Part shown: in pieces, positions 46,174-55,521 of the stretch
Position numbering within the stretch: position 1 is the stretch's first letter
Layout: each line of letters starts with the position of its first letter
From: Pedobacter endophyticus
GTDB lineage: Bacteria > Bacteroidota > Bacteroidia > Sphingobacteriales > Sphingobacteriaceae
NCBI RefSeq assembly: GCF_015679185.1
Contig: NZ_CP064939.1
Span: 4,340,001 to 4,404,000, forward strand
Reading direction: 5' to 3'
DNA: 64,000 nucleotides
Notes under the pieces: model-generated
Told to the model about the DNA's origin: nothing
What the model saw: only the letters and a program-made list of their open reading frames with translations
The model's database searches: none
Position numbers and translations under genes: made by a program

Positions 46174-46839
46174 ATGAAAATATTATATGTCATTATTCTG
46201 CTATCACTCAATGGTGTTAAATTTGGTTTTGGACAAACCAAAATGATTGTGGAAGATGAAGTGTGGGAAGCTTTTACCTTGCAAGAATTTTCAAGTAAAA
46301 TATCAAAAGTTGATGATTTGCCGAAAGATATTCAACGACGTATGAAGGCGATAATAGCTGAAGTATTTTGGGACCTAAAGGATTCAATCCGGTTCTTCGG
46401 GGCACAGGTCATTGACGTTAAATCTGCAGTAAAGCACGTCAATCGGCCTAGTATATTAATGAGTGAGCGAAAACCGCTTATTCCAAAATATGAACTTTCC
46501 TTCTCCTTACAAGACACAACGATTGGGATTATTCGATATTATGTTTTGATCCATTTAGATGATTATGGACAAATCCTCGATCTAAATTGGCCAATCGGAT
46601 ATGGTGGAAGCAAACGAAATCTTTTAGATAGAAGATTAATTTATGAATTTGCCTCAAGGGAGGTAACAAAACGTGGATTTTCTTACGATAACTATTCGGT
46701 AATATTTAAATATAATGAGGAATATGCTCAATTATTTTGGACATTTAATTTCTTTAAAAATTATAATGAAGAAGGTGGCTACACTGTAACGATTCCTTGG
46801 AGTGAATTGAAAATAATTGAATCCTCAAGTGAACAATAA
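46174..46839 (+). CDS. Secreted hypothetical protein
   Basis: This 221-aa protein has a signal peptide (MKILYVIILLSLNGVKFGFG, cleavage near FGFGQ). No domain was recognised; the middle is beta-rich (YYVLIHLDDYGQILDLNWPI) and there is no lipobox. It is alone between repeat copy H and the short repeat at 47034. Confidence 0.55.
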   Translation: MKILYVIILLSLNGVKFGFGQTKMIVEDEVWEAFTLQEFSSKISKVDDLPKDIQRRMKAIIAEVFWDLKDSIRFFGAQVIDVKSAVKHVNRPSILMSERKPLIPKYELSFSLQDTTIGIIRYYVLIHLDDYGQILDLNWPIGYGGSKRNLLDRRLIYEFASREVTKRGFSYDNYSVIFKYNEEYAQLFWTFNFFKNYNEEGGYTVTIPWSELKIIESSSEQ

Positions 46840-47480
46840 GACAGATAATCGCTTTCTATAACAACTCCGATAAATCGCTGGGCAAAGTATAAATTTTCAG
46901 AAGTCGATGATGTAAGACCCATTGAGATATAATAGTTCATCATCGCTATTCTGATTTTAGATGGTTTTTCAACTTACCGAAAGTAGCATCTAATAAAAAC
47001 AACTTAAATAAAATTATAACAGTGAATTATATCTTCGTTTTGTGAGAAAAGGTTTTCTAAAAGTTTCCAGACCTATCAAAAATCGATTGATTTATCAATT
47101 AGATCCGTAGAAATTATACGTAAGATAATTCTCACCAAGTTACTTTGCTTTTCAAAAGATTATGAAAAGATTTCACTTTTATATCGTCTACCCTAAATGA
47201 CTTTTTGAATTTGTATTTTAAACTTAAGTACTTTCAAAAAATAGACATATCCGATCATAGCAGCCAGTAAATAAATGATATTTCATCAAAAGCCACTATA
47301 TTCCAATCGTTAAACTTTATAAATTTTTAATCCCTATGCTTTGTAATACAAGAAAAAATTTGATTTTATAGAAATTTGGTTGAACATGTTTTTAGTTACA
47401 CAGCAACAATATTGCCAATGGGAATTTTTCCATGTACTTTGCAATAGAATTTCCGTTACTTGTTGCACCTTAATTTAAGT
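46840..47480. other. 641-bp gene-free stretch containing one short repeat
   Basis: Nothing gene-like apart from the repeat at 47034-47100. The promoter for the 47481-48674 pair is expected in the right half; no clear TAnnTTTG box was identified. Confidence 0.4.
47034..47100 (+). repeat. Interspersed repeat, short form
   Basis: TTCGTTTTGTGAGAAAAGG, about 20 bp, then CCTATCAAAAATCGATTGA and TTTATCAATTAG, a decayed hairpin. Confidence 0.6.
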
Positions 47481-48227
47481 ATGATGGAGTTACCTGAAAA
47501 AAAACAATTAAACAGTAAGGGCGTGACCCGTTATATTTTTCTGGCTCTAGCCATTGCGCTAGGGATTTGGATTGTTGGTTCTAGGTTGAGTGCTTTTGTA
47601 AGTATATACAAAAGCACGGCGGTAGTTAAAAAGATGCCACAAATATCGGATACATATAAAGAAGTTTTTCCAAATTATGATAATTCGGAAATTACCCCTT
47701 CATATAACTTCTATTCTGCTTATCGAACCCCAAGAGGCACCTTCAAAATCAATCAGGGAACAGAAAATATTTTGGTCTATAAATTAGCGATAAGTAAACC
47801 TACTGCAAGGTTGGCAGACATTGTAAAAATCAATTGGAATACGAACATTTCAAATTCCTACAGTTATATTTATGACGGGAGTTATAGAAGTGCCAATTTT
47901 GTATTTAGCGAGCTAGAGAAAAAGCCAACAGGAGACAAAAATGTGTTTATAAATATATCTGGTAAACTATTGGATAAGGAAATTTCGAATGATACTATTC
48001 AATGTCAGACTATAGATATAACCCAACTAGGAGGGCGTTATACCACTAATGGAACTTACGATTTTCTGTACAAAAAGACAGATAGACTATTGGGCCGAAA
48101 ATTTTCTATAGAGCTTGCGTTCATAAAAAAGAATTCCAAATTCTATATGCTGATATTGTCACCAACAACCTCTATTCACCATCCAAAACAGACATCTACC
48201 TTATTCAACCTATTAACTAAAAAATAA
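47481..48227 (+). CDS. Membrane-anchored hypothetical protein
   Basis: The ATG at 47481 gives 248 residues; seven codons upstream start with TTG and are not used. One N-terminal membrane helix (about 19-42, YIFLALAIALGIWIVGSRL) is followed by a beta-rich extracytoplasmic domain with no recognised family. The next gene starts immediately after the stop codon, so the two are cotranscribed. Confidence 0.6.
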   Translation: MMELPEKKQLNSKGVTRYIFLALAIALGIWIVGSRLSAFVSIYKSTAVVKKMPQISDTYKEVFPNYDNSEITPSYNFYSAYRTPRGTFKINQGTENILVYKLAISKPTARLADIVKINWNTNISNSYSYIYDGSYRSANFVFSELEKKPTGDKNVFINISGKLLDKEISNDTIQCQTIDITQLGGRYTTNGTYDFLYKKTDRLLGRKFSIELAFIKKNSKFYMLILSPTTSIHHPKQTSTLFNLLTKK

Positions 48228-48674
48228 ATGAAACGTGCACTTTATCTATTATTAATTTATATTTCGGTCTTCGCATCTTGTACTATTACTAGCTCTGAGA
48301 AGGACCAAAAAGCTTACATTGATAAAGCTTTTACTGTTACCGAGTCATTCTATAAATCTCTTTCGAAAAAAAATTATTCTAACATCCATAGTCTTTTTGG
48401 AACAAGCTCTAAATTTACAAAAGAGCAAGTAAATCTAATGGTTAACCAGATCATTGGAGTAAGCGAACAACGATTCGGCGTTATAGAATCTAGGAGATTA
48501 AAAAGTAATACCAACCTAGTGACAAAAAAGAGCGGTCCGGTTGTAAATTGTGATGTCATTTATGAAACAGTCAGAAACAATAAAAATTATTTAGAAAATT
48601 TTAAATTGTCACTTTTTGAAAATCAAATTAAGATTACCGATTATTTCGTCACACCGGTCGAAAATAAGAAATGA
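48228..48674 (+). CDS. Lipoprotein, NTF2-like / DUF4019-like
   Basis: This 148-aa protein has a lipoprotein signal (MKRALYLLLIYISVFASC), with C18 as lipid attachment site. The mature part (AFTVTESFYKSLSKKNYSNI, then LFGTSSKFTKEQVNLMVNQI) looks like the NTF2-related DUF4019 group, but this is tentative. The start codon directly abuts the stop of the previous gene. Confidence 0.6.
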   Translation: MKRALYLLLIYISVFASCTITSSEKDQKAYIDKAFTVTESFYKSLSKKNYSNIHSLFGTSSKFTKEQVNLMVNQIIGVSEQRFGVIESRRLKSNTNLVTKKSGPVVNCDVIYETVRNNKNYLENFKLSLFENQIKITDYFVTPVENKK

Positions 48675-48692
48675 TCAATCTAGTAAAAAACT

Positions 48693-48848
48693 TTCGTTTT
48701 GTGAGAATTTTTTTTAGTTGTCGTAGTTGTTGCAATTAAACTTACAGCTGAAAGAAAGATATACAGTAGGGGATGAATACTTTCGTTTATTGAGACTAAC
48801 CTCGTTATTGATAATGCTATATTACATAAAATCAACCTCTTTTGATAA
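48693..48848 (+). repeat. Interspersed repeat with core (copy I)
   Basis: TTCGTTTTGTGAGAATTTTT, GTCGTAGTTGTTGCAATTAA, ACTTACAGCTGAAAGAAAGA, TACAGTAGGGGATGAATAC and TTCGTTTATTGAGACTAA, then a decayed hairpin ending TTTTGATAACT. It starts 19 bp after the lipoprotein stop. Confidence 0.85.
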
Positions 48849-48909
48849 CTAATGCTAATGAATACGCAACATTATTGACGGGAAATACGTCTTATGTAAA
48901 AAGATACAA

Positions 48910-50253
48910 ATGCTTAGCAAAATCGTAATAACTTTTTTATTAGTCATAAATTTCATTTCAGTGTATTCTCAAAACAGAAATACCTGTGATTGTACAATAG
49001 TCCTAAAGGAAATAATATCCGATATTGAGAGCAACTATCCAGGTTTTCGCTCTAAAGTAAATGTTGCCAACAAGAATTACTACAAAGAGTTGAAAAATAA
49101 GGTCATCACACAAGCAATGACTACTAGTAATCGTGAAAGTTGCTTTTATATAATAGAAAAGTATATCCAATTCTTTAAGGACAATCATATTATTTTTAGT
49201 GACCGAAAAACATCACCCTCACAGCATTCATTTTCCGGAAGAACAATTAAGAAAACGTCCAGACAACTTATTGGCATCTGGCGCAGAAATAGTGATTCGC
49301 TGCTGGTTAGTATTGTAAAAGGCTCGGATAATAAGTATGAAGGATACATCTTGAAACCGAACGGTAGATTAGGGGAAATTCATTTTGAACTTATCGGAAA
49401 TGAGCATGAATTTAGAATTAGGAACTATGATACGCCTTTAACCACAGATTTACTTCGAGGGCGAAGGCTTAAAAACCTCCTGATTGAACCAAACGGTATT
49501 TGGCAAAAAATGGATAATGAGCAAAGTGGCATAGAAGTTAAAACATCAACCTATTCTGTCAATAAAAAGTTTAGGTACAAACAGGTAAAGGAAGATATTT
49601 ACTATCTAGGGATACCATCATTTAATACAGACGCCAGAAGTTTTGATTCGATTATTGTAAATCAGATTATCCCTCAATTAGAAGAAAATAAGATTAAACA
49701 CCTAATTATCGATCTCCGGAACAATGTTGGAGGAAACAGTTCATTTTTATCACTGATGAGGTTTGCATATGAAAAACCATTTTCTATTCCAGGCGATTTT
49801 GTGTTTGCTTCCCCTAAACTCATTCAAAATTACGAAATATCCACGAACTCATTTAGGCGGGCTATTCTTCCTAAATTAAGAGTTAACATGGGTGGATTTG
49901 TACAAAGAGACTCACTTATAATTACGCTTAAGGAAAATTATCAATATCCAAAAACAATCAGCATTATAGTAAATGAAAATTCTGCAAGCAGTTCTGAGTA
50001 TTTTTTGATACTCGCAAAACATAGCACAAAAGTTAAACTGTATGGAAGACATACTGCAGGGACACTCGATTATAGCGAATTATTTGAGCCGGAAAAACTT
50101 TCCTGTGAAGATTATTTCCTTATGCGTCCAACTACAAAATCATATTGGACAGATACCAGCCCAATAGATAATAAGGGAATTTTGCCAGATATTGATTTAA
50201 GCTCTTATCCTGAAAACGAATGGGTAGATATTATCCTAGATAAGCTTAAATAA
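48910..50253 (+). CDS. S41 family peptidase
   Basis: This 447-aa protein has a signal peptide (MLSKIVITFLLVINFISVYS). A helical N-terminal domain and a beta-rich insertion precede the S41 core: KIKHLIIDLRNNVGGNSSFL (about 256-275), ISIIVNENSASSSEYFLILA with the catalytic Ser (near 360) and VKLYGRHTAGTLDY. It is distinct from the shorter S41 peptidase at 29.2 kb, which lacks the insertion. The protein acts outside the cytoplasm. Substrate unknown. Confidence 0.8.
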   Translation: MLSKIVITFLLVINFISVYSQNRNTCDCTIVLKEIISDIESNYPGFRSKVNVANKNYYKELKNKVITQAMTTSNRESCFYIIEKYIQFFKDNHIIFSDRKTSPSQHSFSGRTIKKTSRQLIGIWRRNSDSLLVSIVKGSDNKYEGYILKPNGRLGEIHFELIGNEHEFRIRNYDTPLTTDLLRGRRLKNLLIEPNGIWQKMDNEQSGIEVKTSTYSVNKKFRYKQVKEDIYYLGIPSFNTDARSFDSIIVNQIIPQLEENKIKHLIIDLRNNVGGNSSFLSLMRFAYEKPFSIPGDFVFASPKLIQNYEISTNSFRRAILPKLRVNMGGFVQRDSLIITLKENYQYPKTISIIVNENSASSSEYFLILAKHSTKVKLYGRHTAGTLDYSELFEPEKLSCEDYFLMRPTTKSYWTDTSPIDNKGILPDIDLSSYPENEWVDIILDKLK

Positions 50254-50318
50254 TAGGCTAAAAAATAAACTGTTTTGACCATAAATATAGGTGCCTCAAA
50301 ATAAGGTATTCCAGTATC

Positions 50319-50355
50319 TTCGTTTATTGAGAATAATTTAACCCGTTTTTGTTAA
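50319..50355 (+). repeat. Interspersed repeat, short decayed form
   Basis: TTCGTTTATTGAGAATAA followed by CCGTTTTTGTTAAAAT, a remnant of the short form 66 bp after the S41 gene. Confidence 0.5.
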
Positions 50356-50392
50356 AATAAAGCAAATATATTTTTTACTAGTGCCGGGCTCT

Positions 50393-50581
50393 TTAAAAAA
50401 ACTTTGTTCCTGGTGCAGAATTCAGTACGACCCCATGTTTTTGGCAAAGCGATTCCAGTCTATCGTATAATATTGCATCTGATTCCGGACCGTTAGCGTA
50501 TGGCTCGAGGTGTCTCATCCCGAAATATAAGCCATCGCGCAGGTCACGCAAATTTATTTCTGTAATTGTAGATTTGTGCAC
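50393..50581 (-). CDS. Possible small protein
   Basis: GTG at 50581, 62 codons; the sequence NLRDLRDGLYFGMRHLEPYA and the end GVVLNSAPGTKFF read like protein. No homologous family recalled, no clear promoter, and an in-frame stop lies just upstream of the GTG. It could be a genuine small gene or chance. Confidence 0.3.
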   Translation of the reverse strand: MHKSTITEINLRDLRDGLYFGMRHLEPYANGPESDAILYDRLESLCQKHGVVLNSAPGTKFF

Positions 50582-50926
50582 ACCTCAATATAATAAACTA
50601 ATTTTTAATATTCTTACGATTTCCCGTGCGTCATAGTATAATTCTATCAAGCAGACTGCAGATGGTTTAGCATTGCATTTAGAAGACGGCAGAAGATATT
50701 GATACCAAAAAGCGGTGTTGGGATGTATCCCAGCACAATTGGCTTTCCAAAACATTTACATAGTGATGTAACTACCCATAAAAACGGCAGAAATTCTCTT
50801 AACAATAATATAATTATTCAATAACAATGCGATAATTTTATGGCTACTATCTTGCAATAAAAACCAAATACTCAATCAAAATCAAATTATGAAAAGTTTT
50901 AATGCTCCAAGAAAAATGTGGGTTCG

Positions 50927-52108
50927 ATGATTCGAACTTCAATCATTATTTGTTGTTCTATTTTGTTGCTTATATCTAATAGCTGCAAAAAAAATAGTGA
51001 TGAAGAAAAGCTCTCTAATCGCAGGGTTGATATAATTACCTCTGCTAAGGAGTTATACGAGTCTAACGTAAAGGAAGGCTTAGCGGGCCCTTTTGCTATT
51101 GACTGGAACAAATTTTACTTTCAAGGAGACAGTCTACTGGTGGTAAAAATGGCCGGTCATTCTTCCATTGGTCACCAAGAAGATGATATAGCTATGGTTA
51201 GTGGCGTGATTTTCACCACAAAAAAAAATAAAATTACAAGAGTACAAAAAGTTGAGTTTATAGGAAAAAAATCTGATGTACAATTATCCAGTTTAAAGAT
51301 ACTAACTTCTTTTAATGATGCTAAGATTGGTAAACCAATCACGACAGATGGGACTTTCATTCAGTACAGTGTCAAGCATAACAAGTACGTTGCCGCTTTT
51401 TTGGTTCATAAAGGGACCCTTAAGAAAGGCCAGTACATTGCTTCTCGAAGGATTCAAAACCCTAACCTCCGGTTTAATGAAAAAAGTGCCATAACAAATG
51501 GCTCTGGTAAACTAATGGATGGTGGTTCCCACAATCCAGCATGTGACGCCGTATATTTGTTTGTATGGGAAACATACACAGGTCGACTTATATCACAAAC
51601 GTGGTTATATGATACGTGTGATGAAGAGGATGGTGCAGAACCGCCGACTGGCGAGCCACAACAAGAAGAGGAACTTGATTGTAAAGATGCTCAGGACGCC
51701 CTTTCTGTGGATATAGCAGGAGAAAATAGTTTGATAGAGCCTGAACCTGGAACAGAAACAGGTGCCACCCGCAATTACATTTACCAATGGATGTTCTTAA
51801 GGAACAGTTTTGGCTTATATACATGGAAAAGTACTGAGCGGGGTTATCATAAAAAAGTAGGAGACGAATGGCAATGGGATAGATTGGAGCATCTGAGTGT
51901 AGGCATGGATGGCATGACGCCGGGAGCTGAAGTGACCATTAACAATTTTATACTTCAACCTACACTTGGCAAATATTATTCAATTGCAAAGGCTTATTTC
52001 AATTATAAGGCAAAACCAATTTGTGATACAAAATTAAACCCAATTCCTGCAGTTAGCATGAATTTGACTGCGGTTTGTGAAGTATGGTACGTAAATGACA
52101 TATTTTAA
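50927..52108 (+). CDS. Lipoprotein, unknown function
   Basis: The ATG at 50927 gives 393 residues with a lipoprotein signal (MIRTSIIICCSILLLISNSC KK), so the cysteine before KK is the lipid site; a GTG nine bases upstream is a less likely start. The mature protein is beta-rich with an acidic, proline-rich linker near 240-255 (EEDGAEPPTGEPQQEEELD). The last stop base is also the first base of the next gene (TAATG overlap), so they are coupled. Confidence 0.6.
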   Translation: MIRTSIIICCSILLLISNSCKKNSDEEKLSNRRVDIITSAKELYESNVKEGLAGPFAIDWNKFYFQGDSLLVVKMAGHSSIGHQEDDIAMVSGVIFTTKKNKITRVQKVEFIGKKSDVQLSSLKILTSFNDAKIGKPITTDGTFIQYSVKHNKYVAAFLVHKGTLKKGQYIASRRIQNPNLRFNEKSAITNGSGKLMDGGSHNPACDAVYLFVWETYTGRLISQTWLYDTCDEEDGAEPPTGEPQQEEELDCKDAQDALSVDIAGENSLIEPEPGTETGATRNYIYQWMFLRNSFGLYTWKSTERGYHKKVGDEWQWDRLEHLSVGMDGMTPGAEVTINNFILQPTLGKYYSIAKAYFNYKAKPICDTKLNPIPAVSMNLTAVCEVWYVNDIF

Positions 52109-52887
52109 TGAAAATAATATTAATCTTTCTTCTTTCTGGATTTATTTGTGCTTCATGTCAGGTAAAGAAAATGACTAAGATTTCCTTAGTTGGGCTTGAG
52201 ACGAATATGTATATTGTTGATCATGGCTCAGGTGCTATTTTTGACTTAAAAAATGATACTAACTTGATTGCAAATTCAAACAATGTGATCCTATATCGTA
52301 CCACAATAAAATCGACAATATACAACAGTAGAGCACTGACAAAAGGTCAAATTCAAATTTCAGATGACCCTGAAACCATAAAATCAAAATCTTTTTCTCA
52401 TCAATATTTCCTTCATAAAACCAATAAAATCTCAGGAATCAGATTCGAAGATGGCGCTAATGTTAACAAGAAATATTTATTTAATGTTGATTCCTTATTG
52501 TTACAAAACCCGATATTGAAGGGTGGAAGTGCAGATTTCGACGATAATAGCATTTTTTTATCTAAGAACACTACGCCTGATGGGTTAATACAAGAGACTT
52601 ATGTTTATAAATCTAGTCCATTGGGCAATTATCCAGATACCACTTATTTAGTTTTTGATCCCAAATGGAAAAATTCAACAAAATACACTTTGTCTCAAAA
52701 CATCGACAAAGTAAAAAAAATGAAGCTCATTCAGGTCCGTTCTGTTTTTAATCCTATTCACAAAGAAATAAATAAAAGAAAGCTTGAAATCCCACGTCGA
52801 ATAATTGATGTTAGAATGTTTGAACCGACTTTAAGCGCTCTAGAATTAATGAAAATAAGAAAGGCATTTGAAAATTTTGGAAGTTAG
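52108..52887 (+). CDS. Lipoprotein, unknown function
   Basis: This 259-aa protein has a lipoprotein signal (MKIILIFLLSGFICASCQVK). No domain was recognised; the mature part is beta-rich with charged loops. The ATG overlaps the stop of the preceding lipoprotein gene by one base, and a hairpin terminator follows the stop, defining a two-gene operon. Confidence 0.6.
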   Translation: MKIILIFLLSGFICASCQVKKMTKISLVGLETNMYIVDHGSGAIFDLKNDTNLIANSNNVILYRTTIKSTIYNSRALTKGQIQISDDPETIKSKSFSHQYFLHKTNKISGIRFEDGANVNKKYLFNVDSLLLQNPILKGGSADFDDNSIFLSKNTTPDGLIQETYVYKSSPLGNYPDTTYLVFDPKWKNSTKYTLSQNIDKVKKMKLIQVRSVFNPIHKEINKRKLEIPRRIIDVRMFEPTLSALELMKIRKAFENFGS

Positions 52888-52919
52888 GACTGACCTAAAG
52901 CTCAGAGAAACCATAAACT

Positions 52920-52970
52920 AGAGGCTGTGAATCACACAATGAAGCAGCCTCTTCTTCTAATTTTTTATGC
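52920..52970 (+). terminator. Hairpin terminator of the lipoprotein operon
   Basis: AGAGGCTG (52920-52927) and CAGCCTCT (52945-52952) form an 8-bp perfect stem, followed by a T-rich tract (TTCTTCTAATTTTTT). It lies 33 bp after the stop at 52887. Confidence 0.65.
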
Positions 52971-53037
52971 AGTGATAAATACCATCTGCTATAAAATTGA
53001 ATGTCTTGAATAGAAAAAACTGTATGGCTAAGTAATC

Positions 53038-53100
53038 TTCGTTTTTTGAGACAATAATTTAAAAGCAAATTTTAAGTCCAACCGATAGTTACTCATTTTT
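53038..53100 (+). repeat. Interspersed repeat, short form
   Basis: TTCGTTTTTTGAGACAATAA then AAAAGCAAATTTTAAGTCC, matching the right end of copies D and G; the hairpin is decayed. Confidence 0.6.
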
Positions 53101-53209
53101 AATATTTTTAGCTGCCTAAGGATAAATTTGAAGAAACTGGCGTAATTTTTAAAAAAACTAAGGTTTTAGTTTTCAGCTTTTTTTATTATCTTTAGTTTAA
53201 AGATGTTGT

Positions 53210-54394
53210 ATGAAAAAGTTTGCTCTATTTATTATTATATTATTGTATTCAGCATTAAGCTTTGCTGAAATAAAATCTTTTCATTTAAAAGGCAAAATTG
53301 AGGGGTCGGAGGATTTCAAGTATGCATATGTTTTTGACAGTGAATCAAAACTACTTACTAAGCAAACAATCAATAATAGAACTTTTGAATTGTCTGGGCG
53401 CTATGACATGCACAGGAGATTTGGTGGACCTGCCATTCTAGAACTACTGTTAACAAATGTTGATGGTACACAAGAACAGGTTCTTTCGAATCGCCCGCTC
53501 TCTAGAAGACGTTATAATCATTGTGTGATTTTTGTTGAAGATAGTGTGCAAGTCGTCTACAATGGGAACACAAGAGTTTTTACGATTCAAGGTGGTGTTA
53601 AGAATGACATCCAAAACAAATTTCATGCTTTAGACATTCTTTTTCTTAAACAACGAGACAGCTCAAACGCAATAATTGATCTCGGCACCATATCAGAAAA
53701 TGAAAAGATAAACCAAAAAAATAGAGAGGCGAGTGCCATTTTTAAAAATATTTTGTCGAAGATGGAAAGTTTGATTCTGAAATATCCTGATTCTGAGGTT
53801 TCTCTATTGAATTTTTATCCAATTTTGTTTGATCAGCAATTTTCCGCTGAAAAGACTGCGGAACTTTTTGAGCGCTACTCAGTCAACATCAAAAAGTCTG
53901 ATTACTGGATTTATATACAAAAAATTGTTAAAGATAAACAGTTGACAGCAGAAAAATTGGCGAAGCCCAAATATTCGGTTGGAATGATTTTTCCACCCTT
54001 TAGTTTAAAAGATTCTCGTGACAATAATTTCAGCAGCCAAACTATATCAAATAAGTTTACATTAATTGATTTTTGGGCAACCTGGTGTGTGCCATGCAGG
54101 AAAGAAACTCCAAATTTGATAAAAGCCTATGGCGTTTTTAAGGAAAAGGGATTTAATGTGATCACCATTTCAATTGATGAGTTAAAGGATAAGGTGAAAT
54201 GGGCAGAAGTGCTTAATGAAGATAAAATGAACGACTTCATTAATTTATTCAATGGTGGCGACTTATATGGATTAGCATCAACTCTTCAGGTAGTCGCCAT
54301 TCCAACAAATTATCTAGTTGATGATACTGGAAAAATCGTTGCAATGAACTTAAGGGGAGAAGACCTAGTGAAATATTTGTCAACGAAATTATAG
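53210..54394 (+). CDS. TlpA-like thioredoxin-fold protein with DUF4369-type N-terminus
   Basis: This 394-aa protein has a signal peptide (MKKFALFIIILLYSALSFAE). The N-terminal domain (about 22-120) resembles DUF4369 (SFHLKGKIEGSEDFKYAYVF), a helical linker follows, and the C-terminal thioredoxin-like domain (about 255-394) has ATWCVPCRKETPNL with the redox cysteines C293 and C296 and a cis-Pro region AIPTNYLVDDTGKI. Proteins of this kind reduce disulfides in the periplasm. It sits alone between two repeats. Confidence 0.85.
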   Translation: MKKFALFIIILLYSALSFAEIKSFHLKGKIEGSEDFKYAYVFDSESKLLTKQTINNRTFELSGRYDMHRRFGGPAILELLLTNVDGTQEQVLSNRPLSRRRYNHCVIFVEDSVQVVYNGNTRVFTIQGGVKNDIQNKFHALDILFLKQRDSSNAIIDLGTISENEKINQKNREASAIFKNILSKMESLILKYPDSEVSLLNFYPILFDQQFSAEKTAELFERYSVNIKKSDYWIYIQKIVKDKQLTAEKLAKPKYSVGMIFPPFSLKDSRDNNFSSQTISNKFTLIDFWATWCVPCRKETPNLIKAYGVFKEKGFNVITISIDELKDKVKWAEVLNEDKMNDFINLFNGGDLYGLASTLQVVAIPTNYLVDDTGKIVAMNLRGEDLVKYLSTKL

Positions 54395-54486
54395 TCAATT
54401 CTAATTACAAGCAGTAATAAGCCGGAAAATAAAGTAGTTATGCCGAATTTCTTTTAAATCTTACAGTTCCCAGAATGTAAAAATGC

Positions 54487-54510
54487 TTCGTTTTTTGAGA
54501 CAATTTCTAC
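54487..54510 (+). repeat. Interspersed repeat unit (last of the array)
   Basis: TTCGTTTTTTGAGACAATTT alone, without core or hairpin, 92 bp after the TlpA-like gene and 34 bp before the stop of the minus-strand AraC gene. Confidence 0.55.
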
Positions 54511-54543
54511 CGAAATGCCAGCTAGGCCTTTTCACCAGCAAAT

Positions 54544-55461
54544 TTAATTAAATGACTTTCTAAACTCCATCGGACTTTGATTGGTTTTTGTCTTGAATAA
54601 TTTGCTGAAGCTTTGGGAATGTTCAAATCCTAGTTCATAAGCAATTTGACTGACAGACAGCTCCGTAGTCGTTAATCTCTCTTTTGCCTTATCAATTAAC
54701 TTTTCATGTATATATTGCAGTGCACTTTTACCAATAAGTGAACGCAACATATCACTTAAATAACCGGGCGAGATATTGATTTGATCGGCAATATATTTTA
54801 CAGTCGGTAGGCCCAGTTTAAGGGATTGCTGATTTAAATATTCATCTATAATATTTTCTGTTTTTTGCAGCAGGTCACTATTGACTGCTTTTCGAGTGAT
54901 AAACTGGCGTTTGTAAAATCTATTGACATAACTTAGCATCAGTTCGATTTGTGCAATAATTACCTCCTGGCTAAATTCATCTACCCCATTGTTTAACTCC
55001 TGTTCCATTATTTTGTAAATGGAAAGAATGACTTCCCTTTCTTTTGCCGAAAGATGCAGGGCTTCATTGGAAGAATAGGAGAAATAGCCGTATTGCCTTA
55101 TTTTTTTTGCCAACGGATGACCCAGTAAAAAATCGGGATGGATCAATAGTATGTAGCAATAAGTTTTGCTATTGTAATCAGTACTTCCTACCAATTGATT
55201 GGGTGCTAGAAACAACATGCTGCCCTCATCAAAATCATAGTAATCCTGTCCGTATTTCAGTCTGCCGCTGTTTTTTGTGATAAAGGTGATCTTATAAAAA
55301 TTTACCACATCATATATGGGAGCCATCTTTGTATTGAATGGATTATTTTCATTGAAATGGATCAGGCTTACCAAAGGATGTTGTGGTGCAGGCAAGCCGA
55401 AAGCTTTATGACTTTCTGATATGGATATAAAACGGATCAAATTATCATCTTTAGTCTTCAT
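54544..55461 (-). CDS. AraC family transcriptional regulator (paralogue of the 26.5-kb gene)
   Basis: This 305-aa protein has the same build as the regulator at 26518-27432: a cupin-like domain with FGLPAPQHPLVSLIHF, KKIRQYGYFSYSSNEALHLS, and a C-terminal double helix-turn-helix (INISPGYLSDMLRSLIGKSA; LSVSQIAYELGFEHSQSFSK). The last motif differs from its paralogue by few residues. The SDR gene lies 60 bp upstream on the same strand and is the likely target. Confidence 0.85.
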   Translation of the reverse strand: MKTKDDNLIRFISISESHKAFGLPAPQHPLVSLIHFNENNPFNTKMAPIYDVVNFYKITFITKNSGRLKYGQDYYDFDEGSMLFLAPNQLVGSTDYNSKTYCYILLIHPDFLLGHPLAKKIRQYGYFSYSSNEALHLSAKEREVILSIYKIMEQELNNGVDEFSQEVIIAQIELMLSYVNRFYKRQFITRKAVNSDLLQKTENIIDEYLNQQSLKLGLPTVKYIADQINISPGYLSDMLRSLIGKSALQYIHEKLIDKAKERLTTTELSVSQIAYELGFEHSQSFSKLFKTKTNQSPMEFRKSFN

Positions 55462-55521
55462 ATTTTGAATCTACAGAAAAACCTGTAACAACTTTCATCA
55501 CAGGCTTTCCTAAATTAAATA

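Noticed and set aside
52692..52712. Minus-strand copy of the repeat unit (GTCTCAAAACATCG)
   Set aside because: It lies within a lipoprotein gene, matches only the first nine bases, and has no core.
17417..54510. Integron attC sites
   Set aside because: The repeats lack recognisable GTTRRRY/RYYYAAC core sites and no tyrosine integrase is in the window, so a classical integron is not supported; only the layout is similar.
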